Shown piece by piece: positions 9,385 through 17,060 of a stretch of DNA of 64,000 nucleotides. The notes beneath the pieces are model-generated. The model made no database searches. It saw nothing but the letters and a program-made list of their open reading frames with translations, and had not been told where the DNA came from. Every line of letters starts with the position of its first letter. Within the stretch, counting starts at the first letter, position 1. The translations under genes were made by a program, and so were the position numbers. The DNA lies in NCBI GenBank assembly GCA_022711755.1, contig JAKLEA010000005.1:248001-312000 (forward strand). Reading direction: 5' to 3'. Origin of the DNA: Planctomycetota bacterium (GTDB lineage Bacteria > Planctomycetota > Brocadiia > SM23-32 > JAKLEA01).

Positions 9385-10139
9385 TATACGACGCCGACAC
9401 ATGGGCGGGCCAATGGCCATTCCGCTCCCTCCCCCGGACGACGGTTGCCGAACTGCTTTCGCTGATGGACAGGCTTGGCATTGAGAAGGCGCTCGTCGCC
9501 AACCTGCACGGACTGCTTTACACCGACGTTCACGAGGCCAACCACGAGCTTCACGCTTGGACGCGGAAGCATCGCGACCGGCTTTCCCCGGCAGCCACGA
9601 TAAACCCGACATATGACGGATGGAGGCGGGACTTGAGGCAGTGCCGGGAGGAATTCAGCGCAACCATCCTCAAGATGTATCCGGATTATCACGGTTATTC
9701 TCTTCGAGATCACGCCGCGCGGGAGCTTGTTCAGGCTGCCGGAGAACTTGGAATGATCGTGGCTCTGACGGGGCGTGTTGTTGATCCGCGCGGGAGACAT
9801 CGCCTGGACCCCGGGCGCGAGGTTGACTCGGCGGACGCGCAGGACCTGATTGGGCGATTTCCTGATTTGCGTTTCCTGATGCTGAACTTCTCGTCGAGGG
9901 TGGATAAGGATGAATCGCCCCGCTGCCTTTACTCCATAACGCGCTTCATGGGCGAGAACGGACTCCGGCTGGGCAAGCAGATAAGGGAGCACGGCGCCGC
10001 GCGTTTTTGTGTCGGCACAACGATGCTTCTGCGGTGCGGGACTCCGGCGCTATTGGGGCTGGAGAAATGCGGGCTGGGCAGGAGGGAAAACGACGCCGTA
10101 TCGGGCGGGAATCTCAACAAACTCCTTGCCGTGCGGTAG
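9381..10139 (+). CDS. Amidohydrolase-fold protein lacking the HxH metal motif
   Basis: 252 residues, translationally coupled to the preceding amidohydrolase through an ATGA overlap; AAGGAG lies 7 bases before the ATG. The fold looks homologous: an opening MIYDADTWAGQW strand, an LKMYPDYHGY strand, and LMLNFSS near the position of the later barrel strands. However, the N-terminal HxH is replaced by DxD, and no HxGG-type strand is present. It may bind metal differently, act as a partner subunit of the upstream enzyme, or be non-catalytic. The pair appears to be a fixed two-gene unit. Function is inferred from fold only. Confidence 0.65.
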   Translation: MIYDADTWAGQWPFRSLPRTTVAELLSLMDRLGIEKALVANLHGLLYTDVHEANHELHAWTRKHRDRLSPAATINPTYDGWRRDLRQCREEFSATILKMYPDYHGYSLRDHAARELVQAAGELGMIVALTGRVVDPRGRHRLDPGREVDSADAQDLIGRFPDLRFLMLNFSSRVDKDESPRCLYSITRFMGENGLRLGKQIREHGAARFCVGTTMLLRCGTPALLGLEKCGLGRRENDAVSGGNLNKLLAVR

Positions 10140-10224
10140 TGATCTCCGGAAACATTCTTGTTTCAGCGGGTTTCCGCCGGGATTAAAGCAGGGGGCATCC
10201 TTGAAAGCCCGTCCGGACTATTAT

Positions 10225-10386
10225 AAGATATGAAGCGATGCAGGATGGGAGAGATCGGAACAGCGGTTCTGCTACTGTGAAGGAAAACGGATTCCATACT
10301 CCCTCGGAATTATTCATGCGGAACCGCGACGAGGCGCGGCGTGATCCGGCAGACGTGAAGTCCGGAAGAACATGCCCGTCAGGAGC
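10225..10386 (+). promoter_or_regulatory. Cobalamin (B12) riboswitch-like leader
   Basis: The leader of the CNNM/CorC gene contains the hallmark core of cobalamin riboswitches in order: GATCGGAACAGCGG (10253-10266), then TCTGCTACTGTGAAGG (10268-10283, compare the family GCCACTGTgA), a 75-base variable arm with a GC-rich hairpin around CGCGACGAGGCGCG, and a degenerate B12 box GAAGTCCGGAAGAACATGCC (10359-10378, compare AAGCCCGAAGACCTGCC of E. coli btuB). The box ends about 10 bases before the ATG and abuts the AGGAG ribosome binding site at 10381, so control of translation initiation is the likely mode. The B12 box has an extra base relative to consensus, hence not full confidence. Boundaries are approximate. 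Confidence 0.75.
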
Positions 10387-10388
10387 TG

Positions 10389-11654
10389 ATGCCAGAAACA
10401 TATGAAGTGGCGCTCATCGCGGCGCTGCTGTTGATATCGGGATTTTTCTCCTGTTCCGAAACCGCCCTATTCTCACTGAGCCGTTATCGCGTAAAGAAAC
10501 TGCGCAAGGAAAAACGCGGCGGGGTTGACAAGGTCGCCGCACTTCTCAAGAACCCGATAAATCTCCTCGTCACCATCCTTCTGGGCAACATGTTCGTGAA
10601 TGTCGCCGCCTCGACGATATCCGAGCGCATGATGGTCAGGATTCTCGGTCCGGCGGGCCTGGGCGTGTCTGTTGTGATGATGACGTTCCTGCTGCTGGTC
10701 TTCGGGGAGGTAACGCCGAAGGCGCTGGCGGTAGTCATATCCGAGCGGGCTGCGCTGTTTGCCGCCCCCATCCTGACCGCCTTCGGCCGCGTGATAAGTC
10801 CGCTGCGCCTGGCGCTGCTGAAAACCTCCGATTTCCTGCTCTCAACCGTAACGCCCATGATCCCCTCGCCGCGCGGGCTGAGCACCGCCGAGCTGAGGAC
10901 CGCCATCGCCATGGGGCAGGAACAGGGCGAGCTTGACGCAGACGAGCGGACCATGATGAACAACGTCCTGTCCGTCGGCGGAAAGACGGTCAAAGACGTC
11001 CTGATCCCGCGCGAAAGAATCTTCGCCATTGACGCAAGCGGGGACATGGAGGCGCAGAGACGCAGGATCAAAAAGCTCAAGTATTCCAGGATACCGGTCT
11101 GCGACGGCTCGCTGGACAACATGCTCGGCATTCTGCACGTGAAGGACGCGCTACTGTGGGTGCGGGGGTTCCAGGCGGATTTCGACATCCGGGAGAACCT
11201 TCGCCGCGCGGACATCGTGCGGGAATCAATGCCGCTGGTCATGCTGCTGAGGCGGTTCCAGCGGACGAAATCGCTGATGAGCATCGTGACGGACGATGGC
11301 GGGCGGCTCGTGGGTCTGGTAACGCTGCAGGATATTCTTGACGAGATGCTTGCGGGGCTTGGCAGGGAGGACGGATCGGCCCAGAAGATCAGGCGGCTTG
11401 AAAACGGCGATCTGATCGCGCAGTCGGACGTGACGGTCGAGGCGCTGCGCAGGCACGTGGGTATCGTTCTCAACGCCCCCCCCCGCAACAGTCTGGCGAA
11501 CATTCTTGAGGACGTCCTCGACCGCGAGCCGGAGTATGGCGACGAGGTCGCGCTGGGGGATTACGTTCTGCGTGTTCACGCCCCGGTCTACGGCATCCCG
11601 GACGCGATACAGATATCCCACCGCCCGCAGAATGACGGGGAGGGGATGGAATGA
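10389..11654 (+). CDS. CNNM/CorC-HlyC family transporter, first of a pair
   Basis: 421 residues. Domain order: CNNM (DUF21) membrane domain at about 1-170 with family motifs SGFFSCSETALFS and FGEVTPKALAV, a CBS pair at about 195-320 (VKDVLIPRERIFAI ... LVGLVTLQDILDE), and a CorC_HlyC domain at about 335-410. The family covers Mg2+ and Co2+ efflux (CorC), Mg2+ export and Na+-coupled Mg2+ transport. The cobalamin-riboswitch-like leader suggests that here the ion is cobalt, or that the protein otherwise serves B12 homeostasis; that is inference. AGGAG is only 3 bases from the ATG. A run of nine C at 11476-11484 lies in the CorC_HlyC part. The stop overlaps the next start by 4 bases (ATGA). Confidence 0.87.
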   Translation: MPETYEVALIAALLLISGFFSCSETALFSLSRYRVKKLRKEKRGGVDKVAALLKNPINLLVTILLGNMFVNVAASTISERMMVRILGPAGLGVSVVMMTFLLLVFGEVTPKALAVVISERAALFAAPILTAFGRVISPLRLALLKTSDFLLSTVTPMIPSPRGLSTAELRTAIAMGQEQGELDADERTMMNNVLSVGGKTVKDVLIPRERIFAIDASGDMEAQRRRIKKLKYSRIPVCDGSLDNMLGILHVKDALLWVRGFQADFDIRENLRRADIVRESMPLVMLLRRFQRTKSLMSIVTDDGGRLVGLVTLQDILDEMLAGLGREDGSAQKIRRLENGDLIAQSDVTVEALRRHVGIVLNAPPRNSLANILEDVLDREPEYGDEVALGDYVLRVHAPVYGIPDAIQISHRPQNDGEGME

Positions 11655-12889
11655 CCCTGATCATCTGCCTCGCCAGCATTGCCATGTGTCTCGCACTGCA
11701 AGCCTTCTTTGTGGGATGCGAGATGGGGCTGATCTCATGCGACAGGATCAGGCTGCGGCATCGCAGCGCGTCCGGCGACGAAAGAGCGCGAATACTGGAG
11801 GATTTTCTGGCCAATCCGAAAAAGCTTTTCGGAACCACACTCGTGGGCACGAACGTCGCCATAGTTCTCTCGTCGTCCGTCGCATCGTGGCTCATGGTCA
11901 GCTACATACCAGAGGATTATGAGCGGTGGGAGGCGGCCGTGGCTACCGCGCTCATGTGGCCGCTTACCGTTTTCCTGGGACAGCTTATTCCCAGCGGCCT
12001 TTTCAGGCGTCACGCTGACATGCTTGTGCTGCTCGTCGCAAGACCCCTGCGCACGGCATACATGGCGCTTTATCCGGCTGTGGCTCTCACTACGATCATT
12101 ACCGAGATCGTCACGCGCATGGCAACCGGGCGAAAAAGCGCGCGCACGTTCGACGTCGGAAGGGACGAGCTCCAGTTGATCTTTGACGAATACACGCGCG
12201 GAGCGTCGGGGATCACGCGCGAAATCCTGTCCGATATCTTCGAGTTCGCGGACGCCGATGTCCCGGAGGTCATGGTCCCGCTGGTGGACGTGGTGGCCGT
12301 CCCCGCCGAGACGAACATGCAGGCGCTTTGCGAGCAGATACGCCGTTCGGGGCACGGCTTTATTCCCGTCTACAAGGACCGAATTGACAACATCGTCGGA
12401 GTCGCGGCCATATGGAAGGTAATGGCCGCCGACGAGAAGGCGACGGCCGGGGACATAATGGCCCCCCCCCTGATCGTCCCGGAGTCAATGCCCGCCGAGG
12501 AACTCCTCTCCCGCCTGCTGCGCACCGGCAACCACCTTGCGGTCGTCGTTGACGAATACGGCGGAGCCACCGGCATCGTGACTTTCAAGGACCTCGTCGA
12601 GGAAGTCGTAGGCGACATACCGGACGAGCATGACCGCGAAGACGTCGTCATGATGCGCGCCGGAAATCAGATCGCCGTTGACGCCCGCGCGAAAATCAGC
12701 GACCTGAACGAGAAATTCGAGCTTGACCTGCCGGAAAGCGAGGCCTACGAAACCGCGGGCGGCTTTATCGAAGAACTGCTGGAAAGAATCCCCGCCACCG
12801 GCGAGAAAGTGCAATACAATGGCATGACCTTCATTATCGAGAATGCGACCGACAGGCGCATCGTCAGCATCAGGATCATATCGCCCTGA
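11651..12889 (+). CDS. CNNM/CorC-HlyC family transporter, second of a pair
   Basis: 412 residues with the same order as the preceding gene: CNNM membrane domain (about 1-160), CBS pair (about 200-320, [11 protein letters not shown] ... [19 protein letters not shown]), and CorC_HlyC domain (about 330-410). The membrane domain is more diverged: the FGExxPK motif of the first copy is replaced by LGQLIPSG and SCSETA by VGCEMG. CNNM transporters work as dimers, so the overlapping pair could form a heterodimer with one modified ion path. A run of nine C (12462-12470) lies between the two CBS motifs. It shares the riboswitch-like leader with its partner. Confidence 0.85.
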   Translation: MTLIICLASIAMCLALQAFFVGCEMGLISCDRIRLRHRSASGDERARILEDFLANPKKLFGTTLVGTNVAIVLSSSVASWLMVSYIPEDYERWEAAVATALMWPLTVFLGQLIPSGLFRRHADMLVLLVARPLRTAYMALYPAVALTTIITEIVTRMATGRKSARTFDVGRDELQLIFDEYTRGASGITREILSDIFEFADADVPEVMVPLVDVVAVPAETNMQALCEQIRRSGHGFIPVYKDRIDNIVGVAAIWKVMAADEKATAGDIMAPPLIVPESMPAEELLSRLLRTGNHLAVVVDEYGGATGIVTFKDLVEEVVGDIPDEHDREDVVMMRAGNQIAVDARAKISDLNEKFELDLPESEAYETAGGFIEELLERIPATGEKVQYNGMTFIIENATDRRIVSIRIISP

Positions 12890-12918
12890 TCCCGCAATAC
12901 CGGAGGCAGAACCGGCGT

Positions 12919-14061
12919 ATGGCGTTCCAGTGCCCGACATGCGGCAGGCAATACGACGCGACACTCTTTGAGTTCGGCAGGAAAATCGTCTGCGAATGCG
13001 GAACTTCCTTCGCCGCCGAACGCGGGCATGAGGCGCGGCTTGATCCGCCTGAGCGCGTCCGTCGCGTCCTCATCGTCAGGCCCGGCGCGGTCGGGGACTT
13101 CATACTGACACTCCCGGCGATTGAGGCAATCCATCGCCTCAATCCCGGCGCCGAAATCGTCCTGATGACGTATCCCAGCCTTGCGGAACTGGCCATGCAG
13201 TCGTCATGGACGCCCGCCGGCGCGCCCTACGCCTCCGATTTCCTCGATTTCGGTTCGGCCCGCTACACGAGTCTCTTCGGCGAATCAGCGGTGGAACGCG
13301 CCGATCTGAAATCGGTCTTTCGATCGTTCGACCGCGCCGTCATCTTCGCAACCGGAAACATGGAATGGTTTGCGGGGCATTTGCGCGGGATGGGCATCGG
13401 TGATATAAGTCTCGCTTCGGCGAAACCGTCGCCGGACGTTCACATGGCCGACCTGATGCTGAGCGAAACTGTCGGACCCGGCAAGCCCCCGGCAATTCCG
13501 CGCCTGATGCCGTTCGTGCGCTCCGCGCGAATTGCCCAGGAAATCCTGGATGCAGCCAGGTTGCGCCGTCCGTTCGCCCTGCTTCATCCCGGAAGCGGCG
13601 GAAGGAGCAAACGCGCGCCCGCCGGACTCTACGCGGACCTTGCAGTCCGGTTGAGAAATGCCGGCTTGGACGTCGTAGTGAGTTCCGGCCCCGCCGACGC
13701 GGAGGCGATGCGGGAATTCGCGATAGAAGCGAAGCCAGGCTCATGCCATATGTTGCGGCAGGTTGGCCTGGCCGAACTTGCGACCGTTGCGGCATGCGCC
13801 GCCGTCTTCGTCGGCAACGACTCCGGAATTTCGCACCTTGCGGCGGCGGCGGGATGTCCGACGCTTGCCCTGTTCGGGCCGACCGATCCGGCGCAATGGG
13901 CCCCGCGCGGAGATCGAGTCATGGTTCTGCGGGCGGAAGGCTTCGCCGCGCGGAATGGCCGGAACAATCAGGCAGGATGGGATTCACTTAAGAACGATCT
14001 GGTCTTCAACAGCGCAGAAATGCTGCTGAAGAATGGACGAATTGAGGAGACGAAGAAGTGA
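12919..14061 (+). CDS. Glycosyltransferase family 9 with N-terminal zinc ribbon
   Basis: 380 residues. The first 35 residues form a small zinc ribbon with CxxC at Cys5/Cys8 and CxC at Cys25/Cys27; then a heptosyltransferase-type GT9 domain starts at VLIVRPGAVGDFILTLPA. The second Rossmann half has LLHPGSGGRSKRAP and the nucleotide-sugar site GNDSGISHLAAAAGCPTLALFG followed by GPTDPAQWAP. GT9 enzymes add heptose or related sugars to lipopolysaccharide core on the inner face of the cytoplasmic membrane; this implies an outer membrane with LPS-like glycans. The zinc ribbon is not usual for the family. GGAGG lies 12 bases before the ATG. The stop overlaps the next start by 4 bases (GTGA). Confidence 0.83.
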   Translation: MAFQCPTCGRQYDATLFEFGRKIVCECGTSFAAERGHEARLDPPERVRRVLIVRPGAVGDFILTLPAIEAIHRLNPGAEIVLMTYPSLAELAMQSSWTPAGAPYASDFLDFGSARYTSLFGESAVERADLKSVFRSFDRAVIFATGNMEWFAGHLRGMGIGDISLASAKPSPDVHMADLMLSETVGPGKPPAIPRLMPFVRSARIAQEILDAARLRRPFALLHPGSGGRSKRAPAGLYADLAVRLRNAGLDVVVSSGPADAEAMREFAIEAKPGSCHMLRQVGLAELATVAACAAVFVGNDSGISHLAAAAGCPTLALFGPTDPAQWAPRGDRVMVLRAEGFAARNGRNNQAGWDSLKNDLVFNSAEMLLKNGRIEETKK

Positions 14062-15581
14062 CAACGGACAAATCAAGAAACGAGCTTTTCGATTCATTTG
14101 CCGCTGCGTCAGGCGGCAGGGCATATGAGCAATCCCTTCACAGAATGGGCGACGGCGCGTGCTTCATGGCGCGGACGGCCTCCGGCAAACGCTTGGTCAT
14201 CGTCGGCGGCGACACGGGCGGATTCGAGGGGCAGGCGGGGCCGGATGGGAAATACGGCGGAGGATTAAAGCCATCCCTTGTCTGCGAACTCAGTAAAGCC
14301 AACGCCGAGGCCTTGCGAGGGCGTTACGGGGAATTGAAAGCCGCACCGATCGGCAAGCGCCCATCCTTCGGCTGCGGGGACCGGCTCGGACCGGCTGCCC
14401 CGGCGCACATCCGAGCCTGCGCCTCGCGCGGCGTCATCCCGATCCTGGCGCAGCAGTCGGTCCGCGAGCTTGAGCGGACGCAGAGGACGGCTCAGGAAGT
14501 CATGGACTGCGCGACGTGGGGCGCGTTCCAGGAGGGATTCTCGCAGGTCTTCGGCGCCGACGCCGACCACCTCAAGCAGGAAAAAGCCGTTGACGGCTAC
14601 GCCGCCGCCGGCTTCACGATGTACACTATTGACCCTTCGGACTTCGTCAACGACGCAGCGGCGACGATGCCCGTAGGAGACCTGGAGAAGGCATACCGCT
14701 CGCTCAGGGAGGCGGAGCGATACGACCGCGACTACGCCGGGCGGGATTTCACCGTGGGAGTGTCATCGGAGCGGCAGGCGATCACGGTCAGGCCGGAAGA
14801 CCTGAAGGCGGCGGCAGTTTGCTACGGCAGGGCGCTGCCCCGCGTCCGTGAGCTTTACGAGTACATTCGCGGCAAGGTCGGCTCTGACGAGTTCGATCTG
14901 GAGGTGTCGGTTGACGAAACCTCGACGCCGACCACGCCGGCGGCGCACCTGTTCATAGCGATGGAGTTGAAGCGCATGGAAGTCCCGACGGACAGCCTGG
15001 CGCTTCGTTTCTGCGGCGAGTTCCAGAAAGCGGTGGACTATCGCGGCAACACTGCCGAATTCGAAAAGCAACTCGTCCTCCACGCCGCGATCGCAAAACA
15101 GTTTGGATACAAGATAAGCGTTCATTCAGGCTCGGACAAGTTCGCGATCTATCCCCTCCTTGGCAAGGTCTCGCCCGGGGCGTTCCACGTAAAAACGGCT
15201 GGAACGAGTTATCTGGAGGCATTGCGCCTGGTCGCCCGCCGCGCGCCCGCCCTGTTCCGCAGCATCTTGTCTTACGCCTTCGAGCGATTCGCGGAAGACC
15301 GAGCGTCATACCACGTTACCACGAACCTTTCGGTCGTCCCCAAGCCGAACGAGCTTGCCGACGGCGATCTTGAAGGACTGCTTTCGGAGGACAACGCCCG
15401 GCAACTCCTGCACATCACCTACGGCTCGGTCATGACCGTCAGGAACGCAGACGGCGGCTATCGCTTCAGGAATGACGTTATGCGGACGCTGGACGAATTC
15501 GAGGACGAGCATTACGAGATAGTCGCCGCCCACATCGGACGACATCTGGAGTTGCTCGGCCCGGCGGTGGTTGAGGGCTAA
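14058..15581 (+). CDS. uxaE: Tagaturonate epimerase
   Basis: 507 residues. The protein matches the UxaE family, which interconverts D-tagaturonate and D-fructuronate and so allows galacturonate to enter the glucuronate branch without the usual route. Recognisable segments are GCGDRLGPAAPAHIRA near 109, PILAQQSVRELERTQRT near 135, ATWGAFQEGF with FGADADHLK near 171-185, and FTMYTIDPSDFVND near 194; the length is about that expected. Start is a GTG overlapping the GT9 stop, with GAGGAGA 7 bases upstream. No uxaA, uxaB or uxuA is visible in the window, so the pathway is completed elsewhere. The last codons are duplicated downstream of a palindromic element (see repeats). Confidence 0.85.
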   Translation: MTTDKSRNELFDSFAAASGGRAYEQSLHRMGDGACFMARTASGKRLVIVGGDTGGFEGQAGPDGKYGGGLKPSLVCELSKANAEALRGRYGELKAAPIGKRPSFGCGDRLGPAAPAHIRACASRGVIPILAQQSVRELERTQRTAQEVMDCATWGAFQEGFSQVFGADADHLKQEKAVDGYAAAGFTMYTIDPSDFVNDAAATMPVGDLEKAYRSLREAERYDRDYAGRDFTVGVSSERQAITVRPEDLKAAAVCYGRALPRVRELYEYIRGKVGSDEFDLEVSVDETSTPTTPAAHLFIAMELKRMEVPTDSLALRFCGEFQKAVDYRGNTAEFEKQLVLHAAIAKQFGYKISVHSGSDKFAIYPLLGKVSPGAFHVKTAGTSYLEALRLVARRAPALFRSILSYAFERFAEDRASYHVTTNLSVVPKPNELADGDLEGLLSEDNARQLLHITYGSVMTVRNADGGYRFRNDVMRTLDEFEDEHYEIVAAHIGRHLELLGPAVVEG

Positions 15582-15612
15582 TCAGAACAGGAGCAGCTTC
15601 GGCTGCAAGTTT

Positions 15613-15815
15613 GTAGGGTGTGCGAAATCGAAAGACCGAAGGGCTGAGATTTTGCACACGCTGGATTTGCCGTGATGACCCTCGCGGGGTGTTCTTCAGA
15701 TTTATTAGTTCCGCGTGTGCAACGCTCCTTTCGCTTCGAGACGCCGGCTCGCTTCGAGACGCCGGCTCGCTTCGAGACGCCGGCTCGCTTCGAGACGCCG
15801 CGTCGCACACCCTAC
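15613..15815. repeat. 203-bp palindromic element with 13-bp terminal inverted repeats
   Basis: The ends are perfect inverted repeats, GTAGGGTGTGCGA at 15613-15625 and its complement at 15803-15815. Inside are two hairpins with related arms: GTGTGCGAAATC at 15618 pairs with GATTTTGCACAC ending at 15659, and GTGTGCAACG at 15715 pairs with CGTCGCACAC ending at 15810. The second hairpin encloses the 18-bp tandem repeats. It has no coding capacity and looks like a MITE or BIME-type element. The right end reads CACCCTACATT, identical to that of the element after tsaD. Confidence 0.75.
15731..15802. repeat. Four tandem 18-bp repeats
   Basis: The unit TCGCTTCGAGACGCCGGC occurs at 15731, 15749 and 15767 without change and at 15785 with a GCG ending. 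There are no spacers, so this is a short tandem array, not CRISPR. It lies inside the second hairpin of the palindromic element. Confidence 0.95.
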
Positions 15816-15862
15816 ATTGCTCGGCCCTGTGGTGGTTGAGGGCTGATCGCGGCTGACTGACG

Positions 15863-16975
15863 TCACTTGCCGTCCGTGGTTAATTCAGCCTCAAGCTCCG
15901 CTAATTTCTGTTCCATGGTTTTCCCGTACCACGGAATATCGAGGAAGAAGCGCCACGTCTTGGGCTGGCCGTCCCACTGTACCCAGTCGTCCTCCGGCGC
16001 TTTTCCGTCGCCGCGACGATAATCCCTCTCGACGTTCTCATACTTCTGCGCGAAATCGGCGTAGTCCCTCTTCAGGGCGGCAACGAACTCGCGCTTCACC
16101 CCGCGCTCGGCGTGAAGTCCAGCAAGTTCAATCGAGTATATCTGACGTTTCAGACTTTTATACCATAATTCGGGATTGTCAGTCAGGTCCCTGAAATTCA
16201 AAAACAACTGCATGCTATATACCACTGGCTTTGCATGAAGAATGGCCGATTCGTCCGACAATTCCCATCTTCTGGTGACAAAATAATTCCATGGGGAATT
16301 CCAATTATCGTTCCCGAATCTGCCTGCCTTGAAGGCACAGGAATTGTGATAAACAGGCACATAAATGCTGACTTTTCTTCTGGCGCCGACTGTAAGACCG
16401 GATAACGGTAAGCGGAGATGAAATCCGGATGATGTGTTATACTGGCCATGTTGATTTGTACGGGCAAGTACTCCACGAGTATCTGAAAAAACAGGGGCAG
16501 GGCGAAGTTCATATTCAGCGAATGCAACCCCAATATCCTCCCTGTTTCGCCCTTCAATGGGGATTTGTATGCCGAAATCATATTCGATGCTCGACATCAA
16601 CAATAAACTGCAAGTGATGCCGTAAACAACCGCCATCCGTTTGACGATGCCCATATTTGTCACGGCGCTTTTCGGCTGATAACGCCTGTAGACGAGCATC
16701 CCCAGCGCCGGGAATCCCACGACGAGAACCACAATCAGAAGGCAGACCGCGTCGGCAGTCTCCATCGCCGTCCGGGAATGACCGAGAGACGCCGAGACTT
16801 TGATGGCGATACAGGCGATTCCGCTCAGAACGCCAAGCAGGAACAGCATGAGCAGGCATGAGAACGCGCCAAGCTTTTCTCTCCCCAGGACGTGTCGGAT
16901 CAGCCCGATTCCCTGCCAGGTAATAAGCGCGATAACGGCAATCGCCAGTATCGCAGCGACCGGTATCACGCCCAT
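15863..16975 (-). CDS. Unknown membrane protein with large soluble domain
   Basis: 370 residues; not recognised. Four hydrophobic segments are visible at about 4-24, 38-60, 74-94 and 110-130, followed by a soluble region of about 230 residues rich in aromatic and charged residues, ending in a short helical EQKLAELEAEL. GGGGGG lies 9 bases before the ATG. It follows the ABC ATPase by 84 bases on the same strand and might be its membrane partner, though it has fewer helices than usual permeases. The middle of the gene (about 16100-16600) is clearly more AT-rich than the neighbours. Confidence 0.6.
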   Translation of the reverse strand: MGVIPVAAILAIAVIALITWQGIGLIRHVLGREKLGAFSCLLMLFLLGVLSGIACIAIKVSASLGHSRTAMETADAVCLLIVVLVVGFPALGMLVYRRYQPKSAVTNMGIVKRMAVVYGITCSLLLMSSIEYDFGIQIPIEGRNREDIGVAFAEYELRPAPVFSDTRGVLARTNQHGQYNTSSGFHLRLPLSGLTVGARRKVSIYVPVYHNSCAFKAGRFGNDNWNSPWNYFVTRRWELSDESAILHAKPVVYSMQLFLNFRDLTDNPELWYKSLKRQIYSIELAGLHAERGVKREFVAALKRDYADFAQKYENVERDYRRGDGKAPEDDWVQWDGQPKTWRFFLDIPWYGKTMEQKLAELEAELTTDGK

Positions 16976-17006
16976 ATGTCGTTACCCCCCGCGCTGATGC
17001 TCCATT

Positions 17007-17060
17007 TTGGAGTGCTGTAGCCATGCTACAGCCTTCACAGCGGGAAGCCATGCTTCCCGC
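17007..17060. repeat. Dispersed double-hairpin repeat, copy 1
   Basis: The sequence starts TTGGAGT and forms two adjacent perfect hairpins, each with the loop CAT: GCTGTAGC/GCTACAGC at 17014-17032 and GCGGGAAGC/GCTTCCCGC at 17040-17060. A second copy is at 41834-41888. In the second hairpin one stem pair is G-C here and T-A in the other copy, a compensatory change. The repeat lies between the ABC ATPase and the membrane protein, and its last base is the final base of the ATPase stop codon. Confidence 0.85.

Larger units (their letters stand above)
15552..15848. repeat. Direct copies of the uxaE 3' end flanking a palindromic element
   Basis: The last 32 bases around the uxaE stop (15552-15583) recur at 15817-15848 with three differences. 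In the uxaE frame the copy still reads LLGP-V-VVEG and then a stop: CCG becomes CCT (silent), GCG becomes GTG (Ala to Val), and TAA becomes TGA. The sequence between the copies is the palindromic element described separately. The arrangement resembles an insertion next to a duplicated target, or an element that re-creates a gene end. The same arrangement is seen at tsaD. Confidence 0.8.

Noticed and set aside
15731..15802. Short repeat array considered as CRISPR
   Set aside because: The 18-base units are directly adjacent with no spacers, and no cas gene is present.
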